Source: Rossellomorea marisflavi
GTDB lineage: Bacteria; Bacillota; Bacilli; Bacillales; Bacillaceae_B
DNA length: 64,000 nucleotides
Reading direction: 5' to 3'
NCBI RefSeq assembly: GCF_009806575.1
Contig: NZ_CP047095.1
Location: 3,724,001 to 3,788,000, forward strand
Below are positions 10,001 through 18,109 of this stretch, one piece after another. A model generated the notes under the pieces. That model had not been told where the DNA came from. It did not search any database and saw nothing but the letters and a program-made list of their open reading frames with translations. The stretch's first letter is position 1; every line of letters begins with the position of its first letter. Made by a program: the position numbers and the translations under genes.

Positions 10001-10887
10001 TCGATGGCATCCACATCAGGGTTGAATTCTTCCAGGCCGTCACTGTCGATGACATCTGTCGGAGGGAAGATATCCTTTCCGATCACGAGGGCTTCAGGAA
10101 GCTCGTTACCGGAAGACTGGACAACCACATTCCCGTTCTGGGAATTGATTTCCGTCGTGGTAAGGTCGGTTTGAAGCTTTTCCGCATACCCATCAAGGAC
10201 CCATTCTTTCACCTGTCCGTCAACCTTCACGGCATCCCCTGTACGGACTCCGTGGGACGGTTTATAGACAAGGATCCCTTCTGATGTCTTCTCGTTATCA
10301 TCAGGCTGATCATCCTGCATGTAGAAATTGCTTCCATCCACAACGTGAGTGACGATCCCTTCTACCTCTTTGACGTTTTTCAGGTTATAAGGGGACGTAT
10401 GACTTTCACCTTGGATGTCATGGATACGAAGCCCTTCAATCCCTTCAAAAGGATCGGGTTCACCCGGCTCCGCTCCATCAACGGTGATGGCCGTCGGATT
10501 TTTCAGCCCGGGTACGTTGAAATAGGCTGTAAGCTGGCCCGTCACGACGATTTTTTCGCCGATCATATCCGGGTTGGTCTGCAAACCGAACTGTGCACGG
10601 AACGAGCTTGGAAGCTGAACCGGCAAAATCTTCGCCGGATCCGTCTCATTTGCCGAATCGGCTATGGCAATATTGAAATCATTACTGAAAGGAGCTTTAT
10701 TATTATAATTGGAACCAGATATCGTGTGGCCCACGATATATCCAGTGACCGTTCCGTTGCCTGTGTTGTTATCGATGGCTTTTTGTACCGTCATGGTGCC
10801 GGCTGCACCAGCCGCTGCAGGAAGCATGGCAATCAACATGACAAAAACGGTCATCAAAGCGAATAATGGCTTTTTCATGGTTTTCAC
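7093..10887 (-). CDS. Secreted multidomain nuclease / 5'-nucleotidase (YhcR-like)
   Basis: 1264-aa exported enzyme predicted to degrade extracellular nucleic acids and dephosphorylate the nucleotides. Signal peptide MKTMKKPLFALMTVFVMLIA...AGAAG. Two OB-fold-like segments follow (about 30-140 and 150-270, GEKIVVTGQLTAYF and KEVEGIVTHVVDGSNFYMQD). Next is an endonuclease/exonuclease/phosphatase domain (about 415-715; SYNIENFDAS, VVLGDLND, SDHDALVA). Then a calcineurin-like 5'-nucleotidase (about 730-1000; LHTNDSHAHV, DAGDVFSG, GNHEFD, GGHSHT) with its C-terminal substrate domain (NGGGIRASI, DGGDGYSM). Same order as B. subtilis YhcR (about 1217 aa). GTG start at 10887 with GGAGGAGG nine bases upstream. 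Unlike YhcR there is no sortase motif: the end is an Asp/Gly-rich linker, a basic helix and a CKLLGVCG tail. Confidence 0.88.
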   Translation of the reverse strand: MKTMKKPLFALMTVFVMLIAMLPAAAGAAGTMTVQKAIDNNTGNGTVTGYIVGHTISGSNYNNKAPFSNDFNIAIADSANETDPAKILPVQLPSSFRAQFGLQTNPDMIGEKIVVTGQLTAYFNVPGLKNPTAITVDGAEPGEPDPFEGIEGLRIHDIQGESHTSPYNLKNVKEVEGIVTHVVDGSNFYMQDDQPDDNEKTSEGILVYKPSHGVRTGDAVKVDGQVKEWVLDGYAEKLQTDLTTTEINSQNGNVVVQSSGNELPEALVIGKDIFPPTDVIDSDGLEEFNPDVDAIDFYESIEGMRISLEDPTVTGPQKYGELPVITEQVEGKNYTKEGAPLLTADNQNPERMFIQLQDRNYVAKTGDQFDGTVTGVISYSFSNFKILVNDDELPALNEREFTPETTTIEKDEDKLTIASYNIENFDASDTTKRDKLAKSMVENLGSPDIIGLVEVLDDSGTKDDGTVKADGNYKALSDASVKFGGPAYKWTEIAPQDKQDGGVPGGNIRVGYLYNPERVTLAEGEKGDQTTAVGYENGSLTLNPGRIDPTNDAFRSSRKSLAAQFDFNGEDVIVIANHFNSKGGDEPLFGRNQPPTLGSETQRLKIAEVINGFVSDIEAKNEEANVVVLGDLNDFEFSAPLQKLKGEELTNLIETLPANERYTYSYQGNAQVLDHMLVSNRLADQAEFDIVNFNSPYMEEHGRASDHDALVAQLDLNAQQEPEEPKDFDLSILHTNDSHAHVEQYPQLVTAVDDLRKPNSLLVDAGDVFSGTLYFRQYLGLADLSFMNDLNFDAMTFGNHEFDKDSNVLANFIKEMRFPMVSSNVNVTADKDLSPLYKDEIGDPAEGGKIYPAIIKEIDGEKVGIFGLTTPDTSFLANPSEDIVFEDVVESSNATISMLQEEGVNKIVVLSHLGYGPDQDLAEEVDGIDVIVGGHSHTALKEPTFVEKDEPTLIVQTGEYLNNIGNLDVTFDPEGVIKEYKGELVPLANYEKDPEAEAKVQEYKAPLDELMSEVVGSSDVPLNGERADVRTKETNLGNLITDGMVAKANESVKTHIAFQNGGGIRASIDEGDITLGDVLTTLPFGNNLVAIDLTGEEIKQALEHSVSAVESGEGRFLQVSGIKFKYDVNQPVGERVWSVDVKTDNGFEKLDPAAMYTVATNAFTADGGDGYSMLKEAKDDGRMTELFQVDFEVMTEYLEKNSPVSPELEDRIVQEVKQDDPGDGGGDDGDGDDDGHGGWGDHIRDIIKKLKNWLCKLLGVCGRP

Positions 10888-10990
10888 TATTTCTTTCCTC
10901 CTCCGAATTCAACAATCGGAAATGAGCTGATATCGTCATTATGTGCCCATTTCAAAAAACCTACCCTCGAATAACCCTGTACCTCCAAAA

Positions 10991-11004
10991 TGTAAGCGCT
11001 TTCT
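10991..11004. promoter_or_regulatory. Candidate CcpA cre box
   Basis: TGTAAGCGCTTTCT fits the consensus TGWAARCGYTWNCW at every position. It lies about 105 bp upstream of the nuclease start, so carbon-catabolite control of the secreted nuclease is likely. Confidence 0.65.
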
Positions 11005-11473
11005 TTTATCTACATTCCTTTTGCCGATAAACCCGATTCTCTCTCTGCATATAGGTCCGGCAACCCACCACCGATCCTTTCTTCCCGCATGGTTTCAGCG
11101 GAACATACCAAGTTTCCCATTTAATATATCATTTTTCTGTCGAAGATTAAGGAATAATGAAAAGATTAACAAAAATGAGACGATTGGTTTATGAAACCTT
11201 CGTATCTAAATGTGTATTTTTAGTGAAATAGTCTTACATCTGGTAAGACTTCTTTACAAATTCGGTATTCCGTAAGCACATGAACGAGCTTCCGAACCTC
11301 TCTCCAATGGCGTCATTAGGTACAAGTGTTTATCTTGCAAACGGAATCGCCTCCTCCTTCATTCCCCCAGTTGTTGAAAATAAGAATCCTCCTTTCTTTA
11401 CTAAAAAGAAGTCCGAAGAACCCAGATCACAACCTCCTGATTAATCTTTTTATTGTTTTTTCCACGAAGACAA

Positions 11474-11491
11474 TGTAATATATACATTACA
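11474..11491. promoter_or_regulatory. Palindrome upstream of the Xre gene, putative operator
   Basis: TGTAATATATACATTACA, with arms TGTAAT/ATTACA, is followed by a second AT-rich TATATATATTACAT. It sits 38 bp before the regulator start, a usual place for autoregulation by small Xre proteins. Confidence 0.45.
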
Positions 11492-11528
11492 TTAAGCAAT
11501 ATATATATTACATACAATAGGAGGAACT

Positions 11529-11729
11529 ATGCAGACGAAGGTTAAGCAGGCCCGTATGGAAAAAGGAATGACACAGGCAGAGCTCGCCAGGTGCGTTAAT
11601 GCAACGCGGCAGACAATCGGACTGATTGAAAAGGGATCATTCAATCCAAGCCTTCAGCTCTGCATCGCCATATGCAAAGCAGTAGGAAAGACACTGGACG
11701 AATTATTTTGGGAGGATGATGAACAATGA
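11529..11729 (+). CDS. Small Xre-family transcriptional regulator (YozG-like)
   Basis: 66-aa protein made almost only of a Cro/CI helix-turn-helix: KVKQARMEKGMTQAELARCV, then NATRQTIGLIEKGSFNPSL and AICKAVGKTLDELFW. This is the short form usually paired with a membrane protein. ATG has AGGAGG six bases upstream. Its stop overlaps the start of the next gene (ATGA), so the two are translationally coupled. It probably represses its own operon through the palindrome at 11474. Confidence 0.88.
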   Translation: MQTKVKQARMEKGMTQAELARCVNATRQTIGLIEKGSFNPSLQLCIAICKAVGKTLDELFWEDDEQ

Positions 11730-12187
11730 GTTGGTTGACTATATTTTTACCAGAGGATGAATACAAACAAAGGAGATTGATGTCATTTTTGGCAGAAGCG
11801 GCCGTCATCGCTTTTCTCACGACATTGATCGGGGCAGCATTGATTCGCTTTACGCTCATACCCGTGATTGGTTCGGAAAAATCTTTTCTGATCATAGCGG
11901 CCGTCCTGATCCTCTACCCCCTTATCCGCTACATTCTTTCAGGCATGGAGTATGGTGATATCTTCACACCACAGCAATACAAAAAGCAGATGAAGCACAT
12001 CACCTTCCGATCCATCACATTCTTCATCCTATTCAACCTGATTTATACCGTCGCCACCAACTACCAAGGATGGGCATCCACCCTCCAAACAGCAGGTCTC
12101 GCCCTCATCGCCACGACCCTGCTCTTCCTGATCGACATGAGCTCACTCACCACTTCATACAAGAAAAACAAGAATTTGGAACCGTAA
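11726..12187 (+). CDS. Four-helix membrane protein paired with the Xre regulator
   Basis: 153 aa with four hydrophobic segments (about 25-47, 52-72, 92-110, 122-140) and charged cytoplasmic ends. After helix 2 it has a GMEYGDIFTPQQYKK stretch. No catalytic motif is visible. Similar small integral proteins of unknown function (DUF3278/DUF6773-like) sit next to YozG-type regulators in other Bacilli. Overlaps the Xre gene by 4 bp and is followed by a good terminator. Confidence 0.75.
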   Translation: MSWLTIFLPEDEYKQRRLMSFLAEAAVIAFLTTLIGAALIRFTLIPVIGSEKSFLIIAAVLILYPLIRYILSGMEYGDIFTPQQYKKQMKHITFRSITFFILFNLIYTVATNYQGWASTLQTAGLALIATTLLFLIDMSSLTTSYKKNKNLEP

Positions 12188-12218
12188 TACTCGTTAGGGC
12201 CAAAATAAATACGAATTG

Positions 12219-12260
12219 AAAAAAAGACGTAGAAGGGCTTTAACCCTCCTACGTCTTTTT
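12219..12260 (+). terminator. Rho-independent terminator of the Xre operon
   Basis: Long hairpin AAAAGACGTAG-A-AGGG / CCCT-C-CTACGTCTTTT with an A/C mismatch, followed by T. A-rich before and T-rich after. Confidence 0.85.
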
Positions 12261-12407
12261 AATCGAATAACGCGATATTCGATAACAGCGATGATCGGCA
12301 TGAACGTTCAAGAGAATACAATGAACTTTGCTTTAATGGGAAATATTCATTGGACTTCCTTTTGACAATCGATGCAGAAAAATGCTTTATTGTTTTCAAT
12401 TTATCGA

Positions 12408-12448
12408 GGGCGGAAAGCACCACCCCCAGCAGAAAGGCACGGACCTTC
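12408..12448 (+). repeat. Structured repeat, 3'-end remnant
   Basis: GGCGGAAAGC...CAGCAGAAAGGCACGGACC matches only the distal arm and tail of the full copy 90 bp downstream; the proximal half is missing. The surrounding 12261-12685 has no other feature. Confidence 0.6.
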
Positions 12449-12534
12449 CACAGCACCATCCCCTTCCCAAAAAAGAGAGGGAAGAACGGATACATATCAA
12501 TCAAAAACTCCTACAAGCCCGTCATCTGAACAGA

Positions 12535-12658
12535 GTGCCTTGCAGCGGAGGTGGGCTGACTCCTGCGGAAAAGGAGGAGCGGTGAGACCCCGCAGGCACG
12601 AGGAGGCTCAACGCCCTCCCCTCGGAAAGCAGTCCACCGCAGCGGAAAGGCACGGACC
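12535..12658 (+). repeat. Structured GC-rich intergenic repeat, full copy
   Basis: Has all parts of the family. Outer stem GGTGGGCTG / CAGTCCACC (one G-T wobble), a GCGG-TGAGAC-CCGC hairpin, GAGGAGGCTC, GGAAAGC, and the end GCAGCGGAAAGGCACGG. Lies downstream of metQ, facing it. Confidence 0.8.
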
Positions 12659-12685
12659 CTTACCCAATAAGACCCCATCAAAAAC

Positions 12686-12717
12686 AAAAAAAGAGCATGA
12701 CCCAAAAGGCCACACTC
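12686..12717 (-). terminator. Rho-independent terminator of metNPQ
   Basis: On the minus strand GAGTGTGGCC-TTTTG-GGTCATGCTC pairs over ten positions (three wobbles) and is followed by seven T. Confidence 0.7.
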
Positions 12718-12726
12718 CCCTAAAAC

Positions 12727-13539
12727 TCATTCCATCCAATCCGGTTTCCCGAACCCTTTAAACTCTTCATCAATCACTTTCTCAAACTCATCCGACTCCA
12801 CAACCGCCTTGATATCCTTCGACACCTGTGAATCCTTATCATCCGTATTCACAACCACCCGGTTGCGATACTCATCCGGCATATTCTCAAGCTGAAGTGC
12901 ATCTAGCAAATCCATATCCGCCGCAAGAGCAAAGTTACCCGGCACAGCCGCTAAATCCACACTATCCACCGTACGTGGAAGCTGAGCCGCTTCAATTGCC
13001 TTGAACTTCAGGTTCTTCGCATTCGTCTCGATATCCTTCTCCGAAACCGTCAACGGATTGCTGTCCGCCTTCAGCGTGATCAGCTTTGCATCGGCAAGGA
13101 TCTGGAACGCACGCGCCGCATTCGTAGGATCATTCGGGATCGTGATTTCGCTTCCTTCCTTGATGCTGTCGATGGAATCAAATTTATCAGAATAAATGCC
13201 CATCGGAGCCGTCGGAACGGAAATCAGCTCGGAAAGCTCGATTTTGTTTTCTTTCGCAAAGTTTTCCATGTAGATTTTGTGCTGGAACAGGTTGGCATCA
13301 AGATCTCCCTGTGCCAATGCATTATTCGGCTGGATGTAATCATTGAATTCCTTGACCGTCACTTTGTAGCCCTTTTCCTCAAGACCAGGCTTGATGGCTT
13401 TTGTCACCATATCGCTATATGGTCCGGTTGTCGCTCCGATGGTGATATCTTTTTCATCTTTTTTGTCGCTGCTGTTGCCGCATGCCGCCATGAGGCTGAC
13501 TGCGATGGCAAGGCCGAGTAGTAATGTCCATTTCTTCAT
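12727..13539 (-). CDS. metQ: D-methionine ABC transporter, substrate-binding lipoprotein
   Basis: NlpA/MetQ family lipoprotein (270 aa) that captures methionine outside the membrane. Signal peptide with lipobox LMAAC (Cys20), then ITIGATTGPYSDM and the family stretch DLDANLFQHKIYM. Later segments IPNDPTNAARA and LAAVPGNFALAA are typical MetQ ligand-loop sequences. Last gene of the metNPQ operon, 17 bp after metP, followed by a terminator. Confidence 0.95.
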   Translation of the reverse strand: MKKWTLLLGLAIAVSLMAACGNSSDKKDEKDITIGATTGPYSDMVTKAIKPGLEEKGYKVTVKEFNDYIQPNNALAQGDLDANLFQHKIYMENFAKENKIELSELISVPTAPMGIYSDKFDSIDSIKEGSEITIPNDPTNAARAFQILADAKLITLKADSNPLTVSEKDIETNAKNLKFKAIEAAQLPRTVDSVDLAAVPGNFALAADMDLLDALQLENMPDEYRNRVVVNTDDKDSQVSKDIKAVVESDEFEKVIDEEFKGFGKPDWME

Positions 13540-13556
13540 TGTGTTTCCTCCATTAT

Positions 13557-14222
13557 CTATCGTTTGTCTACTGCTTTGGCGAAAATGTCGCCGGCATATT
13601 GGATGACTTGTACAAGACAGATCAGGACGACGACCGTCGTGAACATGACGGTGTTGTCATATCGGTAGTATCCGAACCGGATGGCAAGGTCACCGACTCC
13701 TCCCCCGCCGATCGTACCCGCCATGGCGGAGTAGGCGATGAGGGAGATCGCCGTGATGGTGACGCCTTGGATGACCGCCGGTTTGGCTTCCGGAAGAAGC
13801 ACGTCCTTGATGATCATCCACGGGCTTGCCCCGACCGATACAGACGCTTCGATGACGCCCTTGTCGATTTCCTTCAGGGCGGTTTCGACGATCCGCGCGA
13901 AGAACGGAATCCCCGCGACGGATAGGGAGACTGAAGCCGCCGTCGGTCCGATCACATCCCCTGTGAGGAACTTCGTCAGGGGAAGGAGCGCCACCAGAAG
14001 GATGATGAACGGGATTGACCGGACCATATTCACAATGAATCCGACGATGGATTTCACGAAGCGGTTCTCGAGGAACAGGCCCTTATCCGTGGTAAAAAGG
14101 AGCACTCCGAGAGGAAGTCCGATGACAACGGCAATCAACAGGGAGATCCCCACCATATACAACGTTTCTAAAAATGCCTGATTCAGGTCCGGCAAAATAT
14201 CAATGATGGCTTCAGGCAGCAT
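13557..14222 (-). CDS. metP: Methionine ABC transporter permease
   Basis: 221-aa inner-membrane permease with five hydrophobic segments and an EAA loop (EAKPAVIQGVTITAISLIAYS). Starts MLPEAIIDIL at 14222, behind GGAGGTG and inside the end of metN (11-bp overlap). A longer open frame upstream has no ribosome site. Forms the channel with MetN and MetQ. Confidence 0.95.
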   Translation of the reverse strand: MLPEAIIDILPDLNQAFLETLYMVGISLLIAVVIGLPLGVLLFTTDKGLFLENRFVKSIVGFIVNMVRSIPFIILLVALLPLTKFLTGDVIGPTAASVSLSVAGIPFFARIVETALKEIDKGVIEASVSVGASPWMIIKDVLLPEAKPAVIQGVTITAISLIAYSAMAGTIGGGGVGDLAIRFGYYRYDNTVMFTTVVVLICLVQVIQYAGDIFAKAVDKR

Positions 14223-15225
14223 CTTCAAGCACCTCCAGACTTTGTGTGCGCTGGGTGATGAACTCGATTGCGGCATCGATCTCGGCACGTTCTCCGATCA
14301 GTTCCATGATGAAGATACCGAGTGGCACTTCCTGGATGTATTCGATCTTCCCGTGAAGGATATTCCCTTTCACGTGGTACCGCTGGAAGACATCGGATAC
14401 GACGCTTTCTTCTGCAATGGAGCCTTTGAATTGGATCTTGATCAAGGTTCCTTTCCTCGCTTTCGCCAAGTGATCCGGCAGATCGAACTGAAGGATCGTC
14501 TCGATGAACTGCCTGGTCAGGGGCTCCTTCGGATTCGAAAAGAGGTCATATACGGGACCTTCTTCAATGATCCGTCCATCCTGCATCACGGCCATGCGAT
14601 CGCAGATCTCCTTGACGACTTCCATCTCATGGGTGATGAGGACGATAGTCAGTCCGAGCTCTTCGTTCAGCTTTTTCAATAATTTCAGGATCGACCTTGT
14701 GGTATTCGGGTCGAGGGCGGATGTTGCTTCGTCGCACAGAAGAACGGATGGATTGTTCGCAAGCGCCCGGGCAATGCCGACGCGCTGCTTCTGGCCTCCG
14801 CTCAGCTGAGCGGGATAGGCATCTGCCTTATCCGATAGACCCACCATGGCGAGAAGCTCTTCCACACGTGGCCGGATCTCGGCCTTTGGTACCTTGGCCG
14901 CTTTCAGGGCGAATGCCAGATTACCGTAGACCGTCTTTGCTTTGATCAGGTGGAAGTGCTGGAAGATCATACTCGTCTTCTGTCTTGCCGACCTGAGCTC
15001 GCGCGGAGACAGCTTCGTAAAGTCCAATCCGTCAATGATGACTTCTCCAGAAGTAGGTCTCTCCAACAGATTCAAGCAGCGGATGAGGGAGCTTTTCCCC
15101 GCTCCGCTATACCCGACGATTCCAAAGATTTCACCCTTTTCAATCTTGACGGAAACGTCATTGACGCCGATCACTGTTTGTTTTTTCGTTTTATACTCTT
15201 TCACAAGATGGTTGATCTCGATCAT
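14212..15225 (-). CDS. metN: Methionine ABC transporter ATP-binding protein
   Basis: 337 aa. ABC ATPase domain (1-240) with Walker A GYSGAGKSS, Q-loop FQHFHL, signature LSGGQKQRVGIARAL, Walker B VLLCDEATSAL and switch His (LITHEM). A C-terminal NIL domain (about 265-337) binds methionine for trans-inhibition in this family. First gene of the operon, directly under the SAM riboswitch. ATG follows AGAGGTGAAG. Confidence 0.96.
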   Translation of the reverse strand: MIEINHLVKEYKTKKQTVIGVNDVSVKIEKGEIFGIVGYSGAGKSSLIRCLNLLERPTSGEVIIDGLDFTKLSPRELRSARQKTSMIFQHFHLIKAKTVYGNLAFALKAAKVPKAEIRPRVEELLAMVGLSDKADAYPAQLSGGQKQRVGIARALANNPSVLLCDEATSALDPNTTRSILKLLKKLNEELGLTIVLITHEMEVVKEICDRMAVMQDGRIIEEGPVYDLFSNPKEPLTRQFIETILQFDLPDHLAKARKGTLIKIQFKGSIAEESVVSDVFQRYHVKGNILHGKIEYIQEVPLGIFIMELIGERAEIDAAIEFITQRTQSLEVLEDAA

Positions 15226-15248
15226 TGCGCTTCACCTCTTATTTCCAA

Positions 15249-15397
15249 TAAAAAATGCCTCTTTCAGCTGAAAGAAGCATCGCATATCGATCATCGACTT
15301 ATCTCTCAGAATGAAAAACATCCTGCAGGAATTAGCACCGTTCCATATGGAGGTTGCCGGACGTCATAGGGCCTGATCCCTCGGTCGCTCTTGATAA
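15249..15397 (-). promoter_or_regulatory. SAM-I (S-box) riboswitch with terminator
   Basis: Minus-strand leader of metNPQ. Aptamer from TTATCAAGAGCGACCGA (15381-15397) through GGCCC-ATGA, CCGGCAACC and GGTGCTAATTCC-GCAGG to GAGAGATAAG (15298-15307), all S-box hallmarks. P1 is formed by CTTATC/GATAAG-type pairing of the two ends. The expression platform is the hairpin ATGCTTCTTTC / GAAAGAGGCAT and T6 at 15249-15280. SAM binding should terminate transcription of the methionine importer. AT-rich sequence at 15398-15430 holds a TATAGT -10-like hexamer. Confidence 0.96.
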
Positions 15398-15491
15398 TTT
15401 GAATACTATATAATTTTAGAAGATTTCATCTAAAGAGATATTAATGGGTATTTGGTTGGGTGTCAACTGCCATCCCTACCTACGGAAGCTA

Positions 15492-15505
15492 TGTAAGCGC
15501 TACCT
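15492..15505. promoter_or_regulatory. Candidate CcpA cre box
   Basis: TGTAAGCGCTACCT matches TGWAARCGYTWNCW fully. It is 155 bp upstream of the response-regulator gene and about 95 bp upstream of the S-box, so its target is unclear. The rest of 15398-15659 shows no gene. Confidence 0.45.
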
Positions 15506-15659
15506 TTACTTTAAGATTAGGCTTAAAATTTTTTTGGTCCTTTCAAAATGTTTGCTCATTTTCGCCAATGAATGGTCCCTCTTCATGCTGCCACCACTTT
15601 GACGAAGCCTTTCATTTTCCATATGATAGGCTTACATAATCATTGATCCGGAGGTCACT

Positions 15660-16340
15660 ATGAACATTCTATTAGTAGAAGACGATAAGACGATCGCAGC
15701 AGGACTCGAATACTCCCTGCAGAACGAGCAATTCGGCACATTTGTTTGCCATAATGTCGCTGCCGCTGAGGACATGATCAACACCCGCTGGACAGAGATC
15801 GATCTGTTCCTATTTGACCTGTCCCTTCCCGACGGCAGCGGCTATGATCTGTGCTCCCTTGTGAAAAAAAAGAGCGATAAACCGGTGATCTTCCTGACGG
15901 CCATGGACGAAGAAGTCAATGTTGTCATGGGGCTCGATATGGGGGCAGATGATTACATTACAAAGCCATTCCGTGTCAGGGAGCTCCTGTCGCGGATCAA
16001 ATCAGTCCTCCGACGCTATGACAAGCAGACGCCGGCCCATTTCACACTCGGCGACATCAGGGTCCTGCCGGCTGATGGCAAAGCATATAAGGGTGGCGAG
16101 GAGATCCAGCTGACGGCCCTCGAGTATCGGCTCCTCCTGATCTTCGCCCAGCATAAGGACCAAGTGCTCACACGCACACAGCTCCTTGAGAAGATCTGGG
16201 ATGTGGCAGGCGACTTCGTCAACGATAACACCCTTACCGTCTACATCAAACGGCTCCGCGAAAAACTCGAAGACGATCCGCAGAAACCGATCATCATCAA
16301 GACGATCCGCGGAATGGGCTATAAGGCAGGCGACCGCTGA
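15660..16340 (+). CDS. OmpR-family response regulator
   Basis: 226 aa. Receiver domain (1-120) with acidic pocket EDD, phosphoacceptor Asp53 (LFDLSLPDGSG), the conserved Thr (FLTAMDE) and Lys (ITKPF). C-terminal winged helix (about 130-226) with LTALEYRLL, TLTVYIKRLREKL and IRGMGY. ATG behind GGAGG. Overlaps the kinase gene. It probably binds the inverted repeat at 17340-17355 to switch on the ABC transporter genes. Confidence 0.93.
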   Translation: MNILLVEDDKTIAAGLEYSLQNEQFGTFVCHNVAAAEDMINTRWTEIDLFLFDLSLPDGSGYDLCSLVKKKSDKPVIFLTAMDEEVNVVMGLDMGADDYITKPFRVRELLSRIKSVLRRYDKQTPAHFTLGDIRVLPADGKAYKGGEEIQLTALEYRLLLIFAQHKDQVLTRTQLLEKIWDVAGDFVNDNTLTVYIKRLREKLEDDPQKPIIIKTIRGMGYKAGDR

Positions 16341-17335
16341 TGATGAGGAATAAAGAAATACGACTGTTCCTTGTGACGGTCGTGTTCATCGCGGGCATCG
16401 GCATCCTTTGCACGTTTTACATAAGTCGATTAGCGCCCCTGATCACGGCGGTCACCTCCCTCCTGCTCATCGCATGCTTCATGCTTTACACTGCATGGCG
16501 CTACCGTGAGATCGGGAAGCTTTCGAACTACCTTCGAAAGATATCAAATGGAGACTACTCCCTGGATGTCCGGGACAACCATGAAGGAGAGCTCAGCATC
16601 CTGAAGTCCGATATGTACAAGGTGACGCTCCGGTTATCGGAAAACAGCTCCCGTCTCCAGGAAGACAAGCTTAAACTGACCGATGCCATCTCGGATATCT
16701 CCCATCAGCTGAAAACGCCCCTCACTTCCATGATGGTCATGTCCGACCTATTGAGGGACCCCGGCCTGGATGAAGGAAAGCGCAGGGAATTCACACTCCG
16801 TATCCAGGTACAGCTTGAACGGATCGAATGGCTCGTCTCCTCCCTATTGAAGCTTTCAAAGATCGATGCGGGAACGGCACGTTTCAAGAAGGAAAAGGTG
16901 GACGTGTCTGCCCTCATACAGGACGCCGTCGACCCTCTTCTCATCCCCATGGAGATCAAGGGTGTCACACTCCAGCTTGAAGGCGAACCGGCCTCTTTTG
17001 TAGGCGATGCGAACTGGACGAAGGAAGCCATCATCAATATCTTGAAAAATAGCATCGAGCACTCAGCAGAAGGCGGGCTCATCACGATTACATCACAAGA
17101 AAACGCCCTTTTCACCGAACTCAGAATCTCCGATGACGGGAAAGGGATCTCGAAGGAGGACCTGCCCCATATCTTCAAGCGCTTCTACCGGGGAAAGAAT
17201 GCATCAGAAGACAGCGTTGGAATCGGCCTCGCCATGGCACATAGCATCATGAAGAACCAGGACGGTGACATTGAAGTATCAAGCAGCCCTGCGGGAACGA
17301 CCTTCTCACTAAAAATCTACAAACATACCATCTAA
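16340..17335 (+). CDS. Sensor histidine kinase, short-loop (intramembrane-sensing) type
   Basis: 331 aa. Two membrane helices (about 8-28 and 33-52) are joined by only a few residues, so no extracellular sensor domain exists. This is the arrangement of kinases that sense through a partner transporter. A HAMP-like linker follows, then the H-box SDISHQLKTPLTS (His122), N-box NILKNSIEHS, DDGKGI, and G-box VGIGLAMAHS. Start ATG overlaps the regulator's stop by 1 bp. Confidence 0.92.
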   Translation: MMRNKEIRLFLVTVVFIAGIGILCTFYISRLAPLITAVTSLLLIACFMLYTAWRYREIGKLSNYLRKISNGDYSLDVRDNHEGELSILKSDMYKVTLRLSENSSRLQEDKLKLTDAISDISHQLKTPLTSMMVMSDLLRDPGLDEGKRREFTLRIQVQLERIEWLVSSLLKLSKIDAGTARFKKEKVDVSALIQDAVDPLLIPMEIKGVTLQLEGEPASFVGDANWTKEAIINILKNSIEHSAEGGLITITSQENALFTELRISDDGKGISKEDLPHIFKRFYRGKNASEDSVGIGLAMAHSIMKNQDGDIEVSSSPAGTTFSLKIYKHTI

Positions 17336-17339
17336 CCAG

Positions 17340-17355
17340 GTGACAGAATTGTCAC
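17340..17355. promoter_or_regulatory. BceR-like inverted repeat before the ABC transporter genes
   Basis: GTGACAGAATTGTCAC contains TNACA-N4-TGTNA, the form described for BceR-type regulator boxes. It lies five bases after the kinase stop and 33 bp before a TATACT -10 hexamer at 17389-17394. It is followed by imperfect AGTCAC and AGTCA half sites. Confidence 0.55.
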
Positions 17356-17425
17356 TTTCATAGTCACAGAGAAGTCATTTTAGGCAGATATACTAAAAGC
17401 ATCAACCAACTGGAGGTACAATTTC

Positions 17426-18109
17426 GTGAATATCTTACAAATTGAAAATCTGTCTAAAGTGTACGGAAAAGGGGAAACGGCGGTCAAAGCACTCGATAAT
17501 GTTTCGTTCACAGTGAAACAAGGGGAATTCGTCGTCATCATCGGACCGTCGGGTTCTGGAAAATCGACGTTACTTCACATGCTCGGCGGAGTCGATCGTC
17601 CAAGCTCGGGACGCGTCCTCGTCAACGACACCGATATGTACAGCCTGAACGAAACCCAGCTTGCCATATTCAGAAGGCGGCAGATCGGGCTCATCTATCA
17701 ATTCTACAATTTGATCCCGATCCTGTCGGTGGAAGAAAATATCACACTTCCAATGCTTCTTGATAAGCAGAAAGTGGATCCGAAGCAACTCAATGACATC
17801 ACAACCAGACTCGGATTGACTGAAAGGCTCGGCCATCTGCCGAATCAGCTCTCCGGTGGACAACAGCAGCGTGTATCCATCGGCCGAGCCCTCATCAGCA
17901 ACCCGGCTCTCATGCTTGCCGATGAGCCGACGGGGAACCTTGACAGCAAGAACTCCGAGGAGATCATGGAACTCCTCAAAATGTTCAACAAGACATACAA
18001 ACAGACGCTGATCGTCATCACCCATGACGAGCGCATCGCCATGCAGGCGGACCGCGTCATCTCCATCGAAGACGGCAAGATTTCTAAAGATGAGGTTCTC
18101 CGTCCATGA
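17426..18109 (+). CDS. ABC transporter ATP-binding protein (MacB/Bce-type exporter)
   Basis: 227 aa, LolD/MacB-type ATPase. Walker A GPSGSGKST, Q-loop YQFYNLIP, signature LSGGQQQRVSIGRAL, Walker B LMLADEPTGNLD, switch His VITHDE. GTG start at 17426 with GGAGG nine bases upstream. Overlaps the permease gene by 4 bp. It powers the large FtsX-type permease; such pairs act in peptide-antibiotic resistance or cell-envelope maintenance. Confidence 0.93.
   Translation: MNILQIENLSKVYGKGETAVKALDNVSFTVKQGEFVVIIGPSGSGKSTLLHMLGGVDRPSSGRVLVNDTDMYSLNETQLAIFRRRQIGLIYQFYNLIPILSVEENITLPMLLDKQKVDPKQLNDITTRLGLTERLGHLPNQLSGGQQQRVSIGRALISNPALMLADEPTGNLDSKNSEEIMELLKMFNKTYKQTLIVITHDERIAMQADRVISIEDGKISKDEVLRP

Larger units (their letters stand above)
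10888..11528. other. Gene-free stretch between nuclease and Xre regulator
   Basis: 640 bp without a credible gene. It holds the nuclease ribosome-binding site, a cre box (10991-11004) and the AT-rich palindrome before the Xre gene (11474-11491). I looked for a riboswitch on the minus strand around 11030-11110, where GGTTGCCGGACC stands out, but could not match a known class. Confidence 0.5.

Noticed and set aside
11030..11110. Riboswitch in the nuclease leader (minus strand, GGTTGCCGGACC region)
   Set aside because: Compared by eye with c-di-GMP-I, FMN, ydaO and ZTP hallmarks; none of the conserved cores fits.
12259..12504. 81-residue protein on the minus strand
   Set aside because: Overlaps a terminator and a repeat remnant, has no ribosome site and no recognisable composition or motif.
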